DNA from: Bacteriovoracaceae bacterium UBA2394
GTDB lineage: Bacteria; Bdellovibrionota; UBA2394
Length of the DNA: 12,722 nt
Direction: 5' to 3'
NCBI GenBank assembly: GCA_002343335.1
Contig: DDSI01000258.1
Coordinates: 988 to 13,709 of the forward strand
Part shown: positions 1-6,074 of the stretch, one piece after another
Numbering within the stretch: the first letter of the stretch is position 1
How the letters are laid out: every line of letters begins with the position of its first letter
The notes under the pieces: model-generated
Databases searched by the model: none
What the model saw: the letters and a program-made list of their open reading frames with translations, nothing else
Told to the model about the DNA's origin: nothing
Program-made: the position numbers and the translations under genes

Positions 1-3000
1 GAGTCCGGAAATGGATTCCACCTCAGTCAATTCCTTTAGAATCTCCAACTGTCGCTTAACGGCATCCACAACGACAGGGAGATCTTCTTCTTTCAATAGC
101 TTAGAAGCTTCCGTGGGCTTTTTCGTTTTTAGCTCCTCGAACAAAATGGGAATAGCATAGTGCGAGACGGTCTCGGCGAAGGAGCCCTGGAATTCGGAAA
201 AGATCAATTGGGAGGCACTGACCATTTTTCGTAAGTTGGTGAGCTGATCCGCGATCACGTCGTCCGATCGGTCTTTCAACTCCACCCCAAATTGTTTGAG
301 CATCTTTGCCACTTCGCCATCATCCACTACCGTTCCATTCACTTCGCCCGTTTGTGTAATCCCCGTAAGGACTTCACGAAGTTTTTGATTTCGGGCGGCT
401 GCCGATATCAATGTCATAAATTCTCGTCGCGTGAGACCACGGGGATCTGCCTTCTTTAATGAAAGTTTTAAATTCCGACTTCCCTCTAGGAATTCTTGAG
501 AGGTTTTTTTGAAATCTTTTATGAATGCAGGATTTTTTCTCTGAATCTCCGTCAACACCCTTTGGAAGCTGGCGGATGAGGTATTAAATCCGATAATTCG
601 AAGAACGGCTCGATACGCCTCTTCATCGCTCAGCTTATTGCTATCGATATCCTCATGAATGAGCTTCGCCCTCGGCGAAACATTCGGATCTTCAAAGAAA
701 TCCTGCATGTAAAAATCAAACTTTCGCAGGCCCTCTCGGATGAGAACCGAAGACATTTCTCGACTTTGACGAATGCTTCGAGCTGCGTAAGGTTGTTGAT
801 AAAGCTCTTCTAACTCCTTCGGCAGCTCTAACCCTTCTTCATAATCCTTCTGATCTCCCGCACGATTGAGCGACTGTCGATGAAATCGGATGAGATCAGG
901 CGGAGGATAGCGATTTGAACTCTCCGCATTCTTTACCCATGCTTCACGTTCATGGGTGCGCATCGTTTTGAGATAATTTTGCTCAATTTCTTTCCACACC
1001 TTCGCGGCGGCGAGACGCTGCAAATAAGCCAAGTGCGCTTCATCCGTCGGAATGCTCCATTTTTTAAGTGTTTCTAACGAAGGTTGAGAGAACTTAAAAA
1101 TCTCTTTCAAGGGACTGGGTACTAAAAAAACACCATCGACTTGATCGTAAGCATAAAGTCTTGAGGCATCCCTCTGATGCTGAATCAAAAACAGCAGGAT
1201 TTCTCGACTGTCGATCGCAATTGCGCGAAGATCCGCACCGGTTAACTCTCCCCCAGTAAGACCTTTCAACTTCGACTTCCAATCATTGCCCCAGATCGTA
1301 GGCATGATCCTTTCCGCTTCCGCAAGTTCCGTCGCGGATTGAAGCAATCGCGCCGAAGACTCCAAATGCAGCTGCGAACGAAATCCTTCGCTAATTTTCA
1401 TGCCCGTCTCAGGGCGCGTAAGCTCTTCTCTCAGCCAACGCGAAAGCTGAAAGTAATCGCCTGTTCGAGAACTGGAGCTAGGCTCTACGACCAAGCTGTA
1501 CCAACCTTGGCTGCGACTCAAATATTCCAAAGCGTCGATTTCAAACAGAGTCCATTTATCGAAAGAGATTTCCTTCTTATTTCCCAAATCGTTTTGATAG
1601 GCGGCAACGGCAGCTCCAGCAAATCCATACTCATGTGCGAAGATTGCATCTTGATCATTCGCCCGGAGCATCGCTTTCAGTCGAGCTTCTAGAGCGGAAA
1701 ATGGCGCATCGTCTTTGGGACGCTCATCGTCTGTCGCTTTGAAAACCAAATTAAATACGGCCGAAACCTTCTCTTGATCCGGATCGCTCAGCTTCCCCAG
1801 CAATGCAAACATTGCTTGGGCTTGCTTTATCAAATCCGCGTCTGCGACATCCTTTGAATCCGGCGCTTCAATATTCTCACCCTGACTCGGATCGATCTCA
1901 CCTTTTTCAATCAAATAGCGAAGCACAACATTTCGAGCGTCTAAAAATTCTTTAGCATGCTCGTAAGTGACTCGATCGATATGTTTCGCAAACGAGACTT
2001 TTAAAGTATCCAGGTGACTTTGCCGCTTCACCTTCCACTCGGCGAGACACTTGTTTATCGAATCCGTAAAAGTTTCGACGGATTGAATTTCATACGGAAC
2101 CTGCTTCGAAATTGGATTGGCTGACCCGATCAAGGGAACTGAAATCTGCGGGGTGAGACGTTCCGCATATCGAAGATATTCTTGAGGAGTCATTGGAGCT
2201 TCCGGCTTATCGGGCAATAGCCTCAAGTCGCTCTTACCGTCCAGACAGCCCAACGAATTCAATGAAGCTCCAGCAAAAAATTCGTTCTTTGCTCCCGTCA
2301 CTTCAAGTAGCCTCATCTTCGCTTTCTCGAATTCCTCAAAGCTCGTGAATTCCATCTTGAGCGGACGTCCCAAATTTTCTTCCATTTTCGATTTAAAATC
2401 ATAAATCTGCTGAACTCGCTCGAGCTGGTAGCCATAAGCGGCCGTCGCATCGAATTTTCCATCGGGGTTTCTCTTTGGAACCGGATAAGTCGGAATGAGC
2501 TCTCGAATATAGACGAGATTGCTCAACACATTCTTCGGGAGCGTTAACAAATCTGCCTGCGACAACGGAACGGAGGCGTAAGCATCTTTGCCAAAATTGA
2601 GGAGTCGAAGAGCGAGAAAATATTTAGGATGAAGTTCTGCATCAAAGTCGATGGTCTTTTCATTGGGAAGACGAAATCGTTCTAAAACAGGGTCGTACCA
2701 TTTAGTAGTTTTCGCTTGAGTCTCTCCCTCCGGATAGAAACCATTTTCACCGTACATGACGGCGGATTTTACAATCTCCCTCAGACTCACAGCCTCTGCG
2801 ATCTGATTGATCTGACCCGATGTTAAAAATCTCTCGTATCGCCGATCTCGTTCTCTTCCGATGGCTTCTTTTTCTAGTTTTTCAAATTCTTCCTTTTCAA
2901 CCGGCGCCCATCGTTTTCCCCCATCGCTCTTTGCCCATTTGCCTGCAAGAATCGGAGAGAATACAGCGCCCGAAGGAAGAAAGTTTTTGGGATCTGCGTG

Positions 3001-4596
3001 GGGACGCTTCGTAAAATTGTCGGATGAATAATCGTTATCTCCCCACTTCAACGTAAAATCGAGTTTCACTTCTTGCTCGATCTCCTGAAGAATCAATTTC
3101 TTCAATTCTTCCGGAGATAAAAGTGCCAACAGCGAACCTGCTCGGCTTTTCCAGCCCGATAAGAGGGGAACCGGCACGAACGTGGGCCCCAAACGAGCTT
3201 TGAGATCGGAGATCGATTTAATTTGAACGTCAATAGGGCTAGGAATCCATGGAGACTTTAATGGAAGCTGATCCCTCCAAAAATCCATGCGATCGTCGTG
3301 ATGGGACCGAATTTTTGTCCCAAGGCGATAGTCGCTCTCCGAAGTGAGATTGAGCTCTTTTTGCTCTTCGGTGTCTGCATATTGAGACTCCAAACGAACC
3401 ACGATATCGCGAATGGCGCGACGCTTTTCCGCTACTTCCACTTCTTCTCGAGTGAAATCGATCGATTTAAAAACGATATCATTATCGACGACGCCCTTTG
3501 ACTGCTCCAAAAGCTTCTCAAACTTTCCCAAGTAGACATCGCGCACGATCGCGTAGTCTGCAGACTTGGTTCGTTCATAGGGGTTCCAATTTAACTCAGG
3601 ATCTAAGCCGGGTTGAGAAGATGGCTGGGTGGACGGCGTCGGAGGCACAATTTCCAACCCGCCTCCCAGGTAATAGGTGTGATTCATAAAAGCGATCATT
3701 CTTCTCAGATTGGGATGGGTCCCCCGGATTTCTAAAGCGTTAGGATCTAGATACTCTCCCCCGCTCGGAGGAAGGGAGGCGTTGGCCTCGGTGATCTTGT
3801 TACGCAAGTCGTAGGGCAGAAGTTGATTGAGAGTGCCGGCATACTTATCGATCAAATCGGCTAGTAAGGCCATGCGAAATCGCTTCGGAGGCGAAACCAA
3901 CATTTCGTTGAACATTACTTCCAGCAAAGTTCGAGAATCATCGCGCGCAAAACCGAGAAACTCCGCGAGGTCTGGGTCGTCTTTGAGACGGAGATCCATC
4001 AGTGCGACGCTCTGGTTTCCCTCTAGAAATTTTGGATTCCGCCATCGAAGGTAATTGGAAAGCACGGTTAACGAAGAGTGCAAATGATTGTTCGTGGCTA
4101 GGTAGAAATCCCCGATGAAGGAAGGTTCACGTTCAATTTCGTAGTCTTTCAAAATTTCATCTATCTTGCCGACAAGATCCTTTGAGACCCCTCGCGCTCC
4201 AGCCTTTCGAATTTCTTTCCAATATTCAAAAAACACATTCGCTCGACGAAGTACTTCCGCACGATCTAAAGCAGGACGTGTTGTAGGTTGAGTGGTTGAT
4301 CGCGTTGTCGCAGATCGCGTCGTCACTGGACGCGTGGTAGCTGGCTCTTCTGCGACAGGCGGAGAGGCCGGTTGAGCCATGAGTGCATCCAGCGGAGCTT
4401 TGGCACTTTCGAAAATATGAGTCGTCGCTTGGGTGGTCGGTCGGACTGTGATGGTGGGGTCCAAACAAATGGCCGGATCGCTTGGATTAGTTTGAGCGAG
4501 GAGCGAACCGTTGGAAAAAAGGGCAAAGAGAACCCATGTCATGAAGCCATGACCGACGAACAGGGTTCGGGTTGTTTTACGCCTTCTAGACACCAT
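1..4596 (-). CDS. Very large exported protein of unknown function (partial, C-terminus off the left edge)
   Basis: Reading the minus strand from the ATG at 4596 gives 1,532 codons without a stop, reaching base 1 in frame, so the true protein is longer. The start is ATG with AGAAGG ten bases upstream and a second GAGGA abutting it. Residues 1-34 look like a Sec signal peptide: an Arg/Lys-rich n-region (RRRK at 4-7), a hydrophobic stretch (WVLFALF at 21-27) and likely cleavage near A34 (SLLA/QT). A Thr/Arg/Pro-rich linker follows at residues 86-108 and a Pro/Ser/Thr/Gln segment at about 317-330. The rest is charged, mostly helix-compatible sequence with no other obvious membrane segment. I saw only three cysteines (C44, C784, C850). 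There is no lipobox, and I found no catalytic motif or known domain. A periplasmic, surface or secreted role is inferred from the signal peptide alone. The frame is certain as a gene; its function is unknown. Codon use resembles its neighbours. Confidence 0.92.
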   Translation of the reverse strand, partial: MVSRRRKTTRTLFVGHGFMTWVLFALFSNGSLLAQTNPSDPAICLDPTITVRPTTQATTHIFESAKAPLDALMAQPASPPVAEEPATTRPVTTRSATTRSTTQPTTRPALDRAEVLRRANVFFEYWKEIRKAGARGVSKDLVGKIDEILKDYEIEREPSFIGDFYLATNNHLHSSLTVLSNYLRWRNPKFLEGNQSVALMDLRLKDDPDLAEFLGFARDDSRTLLEVMFNEMLVSPPKRFRMALLADLIDKYAGTLNQLLPYDLRNKITEANASLPPSGGEYLDPNALEIRGTHPNLRRMIAFMNHTYYLGGGLEIVPPTPSTQPSSQPGLDPELNWNPYERTKSADYAIVRDVYLGKFEKLLEQSKGVVDNDIVFKSIDFTREEVEVAEKRRAIRDIVVRLESQYADTEEQKELNLTSESDYRLGTKIRSHHDDRMDFWRDQLPLKSPWIPSPIDVQIKSISDLKARLGPTFVPVPLLSGWKSRAGSLLALLSPEELKKLILQEIEQEVKLDFTLKWGDNDYSSDNFTKRPHADPKNFLPSGAVFSPILAGKWAKSDGGKRWAPVEKEEFEKLEKEAIGRERDRRYERFLTSGQINQIAEAVSLREIVKSAVMYGENGFYPEGETQAKTTKWYDPVLERFRLPNEKTIDFDAELHPKYFLALRLLNFGKDAYASVPLSQADLLTLPKNVLSNLVYIRELIPTYPVPKRNPDGKFDATAAYGYQLERVQQIYDFKSKMEENLGRPLKMEFTSFEEFEKAKMRLLEVTGAKNEFFAGASLNSLGCLDGKSDLRLLPDKPEAPMTPQEYLRYAERLTPQISVPLIGSANPISKQVPYEIQSVETFTDSINKCLAEWKVKRQSHLDTLKVSFAKHIDRVTYEHAKEFLDARNVVLRYLIEKGEIDPSQGENIEAPDSKDVADADLIKQAQAMFALLGKLSDPDQEKVSAVFNLVFKATDDERPKDDAPFSALEARLKAMLRANDQDAIFAHEYGFAGAAVAAYQNDLGNKKEISFDKWTLFEIDALEYLSRSQGWYSLVVEPSSSSRTGDYFQLSRWLREELTRPETGMKISEGFRSQLHLESSARLLQSATELAEAERIMPTIWGNDWKSKLKGLTGGELTGADLRAIAIDSREILLFLIQHQRDASRLYAYDQVDGVFLVPSPLKEIFKFSQPSLETLKKWSIPTDEAHLAYLQRLAAAKVWKEIEQNYLKTMRTHEREAWVKNAESSNRYPPPDLIRFHRQSLNRAGDQKDYEEGLELPKELEELYQQPYAARSIRQSREMSSVLIREGLRKFDFYMQDFFEDPNVSPRAKLIHEDIDSNKLSDEEAYRAVLRIIGFNTSSASFQRVLTEIQRKNPAFIKDFKKTSQEFLEGSRNLKLSLKKADPRGLTRREFMTLISAAARNQKLREVLTGITQTGEVNGTVVDDGEVAKMLKQFGVELKDRSDDVIADQLTNLRKMVSASQLIFSEFQGSFAETVSHYAIPILFEELKTKKPTEASKLLKEEDLPVVVDAVKRQLEILKELTEVESISGL
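4273..4341 (-). repeat. Degenerate TTR-x-x repeat linker inside the giant exported protein
   Basis: Codons 86-108 of the large protein spell an imperfect five-residue repeat (TTRPV, TTRSA, TTRST, then TQPTTRP). At the DNA level the ACx-ACx-CGx units recur every 15 bases, but third positions vary, so the repeat is kept at protein level rather than being a recent DNA duplication. It sits about 50 residues after the predicted signal cleavage site and probably forms a flexible linker between the N-terminus and the main helical body. Confidence 0.7.
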
Positions 4597-4888
4597 TCCT
4601 CGTTGACCTTCTACCTCCCTTGCAGAAGTGCAAGACGCGAGCCAAGTTAGGACTGAATTCACCCTTCAAAATGTGTCCTAAATACATGAAATTTCTAAGT
4701 TTACAAGGGAGGCGCAGTTTTCGTGCTCCCTCTTGATGGGGCGTATAGAGGACATTCAGGCCTTCTAGTGAATTTCCTGACCGCCCGATGAGTCCCGTTC
4801 GAACATCGAACCCTTCAGACACTCACGCTAGCCGATCCTCTGAGAAGATTTTCTCAAATCCTCGCCATCACTGCTTAAATCTAGGAGC
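4597..4888. other. Intergenic region upstream of the giant exported protein gene
   Basis: These 292 bases lie between the terminator of the 300-residue gene and the start of the large gene, and should hold the large gene's promoter. On the minus strand the best sigma70-like pair I can find is TTGTAA (4701-4706) with TATTTA (4679-4684), 16 bases apart. This is weak, with only three matches in the -10 box. A perfect 6-bp inverted repeat (TGAGAA, GATT loop, TTCTCA) lies at 4841-4856. A GTG-started 78-codon frame crosses the region (4586-4822, minus) and overlaps the large gene's start by 11 bases, but it has no good ribosome site and no recognisable content. I see no RNA gene. Confidence 0.4.
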
Positions 4889-4926
4889 AAAAAAAATCCC
4901 CCTCTCGGAGCTTCAGAGAGGGGGAT
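4889..4926 (-). terminator. Rho-independent terminator of the 300-residue secreted protein gene
   Basis: An 11-bp perfect stem (4896-4906 pairing with 4916-4926, ATCCCCCTCTC arm) closes a 9-base loop. On the minus strand it is followed at once by eight T residues (the A run at 4889-4896 of the plus strand, whose last base also belongs to the stem). It lies 42 bases beyond the stop codon of the 300-residue gene. There is no T tract on the other side, so it works for minus-strand transcription only. It should insulate the downstream giant gene, which therefore needs its own promoter. Confidence 0.93.
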
Positions 4927-4940
4927 CTTCATGATCTTAT

Positions 4941-4966
4941 TCGAGAAAGATCTTAGAAATTCTCGA
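4941..4966. repeat. Inverted repeat just after the secreted-protein stop codon
   Basis: TCGAGAA at 4941-4947 and TTCTCGA at 4960-4966 form a perfect 7-bp stem around a 12-base loop, between the stop codon (4969-4971) and the main terminator. No T tract follows, so it is not a terminator itself. In the transcript it would stack as a second hairpin at the 3' end and could protect the message from 3' exonucleases. That role is inference. Confidence 0.5.
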
Positions 4967-4968
4967 TG

Positions 4969-5871
4969 TCAGTTTGCGCAAACGCTTTGAATCGTTTGAA
5001 CATCCGGAGCACCAAAACCAAATTCAACATTGCAACCCGTCGCTACATTCGTGGCCAAGGTATTGCCGGAGGTCGTATCCATTTGTTGAGAAGTCGCAAA
5101 TGCCTGGACCGCACCGTAGGTTCCACAAGTTTTCGCCTTTGCAATTTCCTGAGCATCCAAAGCGCCATCCAAAGAGGCGGCGGCAATATAGGCAGGAAGT
5201 GTGGCATTCAAGTTTTCGAATAATACTTTTAAGCCAGGAGCAAGAGCCGTGACTTGATCGACGCCCGTATTGGCATTATCCAACATGTCTTGAAGATGCT
5301 TGGTGGCTTGACCCACTTGCGCCAAATCGAAGAGACCGAAAAAGGCGGCCGTTTTATAGGCCTTCACGATTTCAGCTTCCGCCCTAGAAAGAGTCGCGCG
5401 GGTTTCTGCATCCAAATTGAAGCTCGCGGGAGCTTTCGAAGCGGCCATATCGCAGGGCTCGGCAGAACCAGCCGCAACACTCGCGAATAATTGATTTTGC
5501 TTACTCGCTACGCCGGCAACGCCAATCGCCGTCGTGAAAGCATTTTTAGTCCACTGTTCATTGGCAGTTTTAATTGCATTTTCAAACTTTTGGAGGTTTC
5601 CAATGATTTGAGTTCGCTCTGCCGAAGGAAGTTTATCGACCATAGACTGCACCAAAGTTACGGCAGCACCCACACCGGTTACATTCAACGCACCTTGTGT
5701 TTTCATCGTGACAAGATTTTGCGCCAAGCTGTTGTAGCCCAAAGATCGCGCCGCAGAAACGGTGGCAACTTCTACATTGGAAACTTCAATGGTTCTTACA
5801 AGCGCTGCTTGTCCAAAGGCGGCGCTGACCAAACCAAAACTCATAACTGTCGTGAGAGAAATTAATTTCAT
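4969..5871 (-). CDS. Secreted Ala-rich protein of unknown function, 300 residues
   Basis: The N-terminus is a typical Sec signal peptide: MK start, hydrophobic SLTTVMSFGLVSAAF at residues 5-19, and probable cleavage around residues 20-22 (FGQA). The mature part is Ala-, Val- and Thr-rich and helix-compatible, with four cysteines (C140, C249, C280, C298), enough for two disulfides after export. It has no membrane anchor, lipobox or enzymatic motif that I recognise. The ATG at 5871 is supported by AAGGAG eleven bases upstream and by the position of the signal peptide. The gene has its own near-consensus -35 box, a leader of roughly 110 bases and a strong terminator, which together suggest a monocistronic and probably abundant product. 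It lies between topA and the giant exported protein on the same strand, but the terminator separates it from the latter. Periplasmic or extracellular location is inferred from the signal peptide; the function is unknown. Confidence 0.88.
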   Translation of the reverse strand: MKLISLTTVMSFGLVSAAFGQAALVRTIEVSNVEVATVSAARSLGYNSLAQNLVTMKTQGALNVTGVGAAVTLVQSMVDKLPSAERTQIIGNLQKFENAIKTANEQWTKNAFTTAIGVAGVASKQNQLFASVAAGSAEPCDMAASKAPASFNLDAETRATLSRAEAEIVKAYKTAAFFGLFDLAQVGQATKHLQDMLDNANTGVDQVTALAPGLKVLFENLNATLPAYIAAASLDGALDAQEIAKAKTCGTYGAVQAFATSQQMDTTSGNTLATNVATGCNVEFGFGAPDVQTIQSVCAN

Positions 5872-5882
5872 ACTCGAATTAG

Positions 5883-5888
5883 CTCCTT
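5883..5888 (-). promoter_or_regulatory. Shine-Dalgarno of the 300-residue secreted protein gene
   Basis: On the minus strand AAGGAG ends eleven bases before the ATG at 5871. The spacing is on the long side, but the match is the best of any ribosome site in the window, and it fixes the start just ahead of the signal peptide. Confidence 0.75.
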
Positions 5889-5894
5889 AAAATT

Positions 5895-5906
5895 CCGATT
5901 TCTCGG
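5895..5906 (-). other. Small GAAA-tetraloop hairpin in the mRNA leader
   Basis: In the transcript CCGA and TCGG close a GAAA loop. After a 2-base mismatch on each side, four A-T pairs (5889-5892 with 5909-5912) can extend the stem. It ends a few bases before the Shine-Dalgarno, so it could set ribosome access or message stability. The stem is short and this may be chance. Confidence 0.35.
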
Positions 5907-5916
5907 TTTTTTCTAC

Positions 5917-5934
5917 TTTTTATCTTTTTTATCT
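5917..5934 (-). repeat. Tandem AGATAAAAA repeat in the mRNA leader
   Basis: Two perfect 9-base units (AGATAAAAA on the minus strand) sit back to back in an A-rich, nearly C-free stretch of the leader. Unstructured A-rich leaders can act as standby or ribosomal protein S1 binding sites; that role is inferred. Confidence 0.5.
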
Positions 5935-5947
5935 TTTCTCGAATACC

Positions 5948-5964
5948 CTATGTCATTTCCTCCC
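5948..5964 (-). other. Possible two-codon upstream ORF with its own Shine-Dalgarno
   Basis: On the minus strand GGGAGG is followed after two bases by ATG ACA TAG, a Met-Thr minimal reading frame in the leader of the secreted protein gene. The spacing between ribosome site and ATG is too short to be ideal, so initiation may be poor. It lies downstream of the proposed -10 box, so it would be in the transcript if that promoter is right. Confidence 0.3.
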
Positions 5965-5986
5965 TAACGGGCGGAAATAACGCACC

Positions 5987-6017
5987 ATGTTAAGCACACC
6001 GACCTCAAACTTGTCAA
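5987..6017 (-). promoter_or_regulatory. Candidate sigma70-type promoter of the 300-residue secreted protein gene
   Basis: A full-consensus -35 box, TTGACA on the minus strand, lies at 6012-6017. The best -10 hexamer is TAACAT at 5987-5992, matching TATAAT at four positions, with a 19-base spacer, which is 1-2 bases longer than optimal. Transcription would begin near 5980 and give a leader of about 110 bases. The -35 box is clear; the -10 assignment is less so. It lies just beyond the topA stop codon, and I see no terminator between, so some topA read-through is possible. Confidence 0.55.
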
Positions 6018-6074
6018 TTGGGCTTATTTGGCCGTCCAGTCGGGTTTAAACGGAAGTTGGAACTGGCGGCTAGG

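Noticed and set aside
3298..4054. Several short plus-strand frames of 60-75 codons opposite the giant gene
   Set aside because: All lie within the continuous 1,532-codon minus-strand frame, have no ribosome sites and encode no recognisable motifs.
4586..4822. A 78-codon minus-strand frame (GTG start) running into the start of the giant exported protein gene
   Set aside because: It has no convincing ribosome site, no recognisable content and a non-ATG start, and its composition is like non-coding intergenic sequence. Its 11-base overlap with the next start could be coupling, but nothing else supports it.
5895..5912. CCGA-TCGG hairpin followed by a T run, as a plus-strand terminator
   Set aside because: The stem is only four base pairs and no plus-strand gene lies upstream to be terminated.
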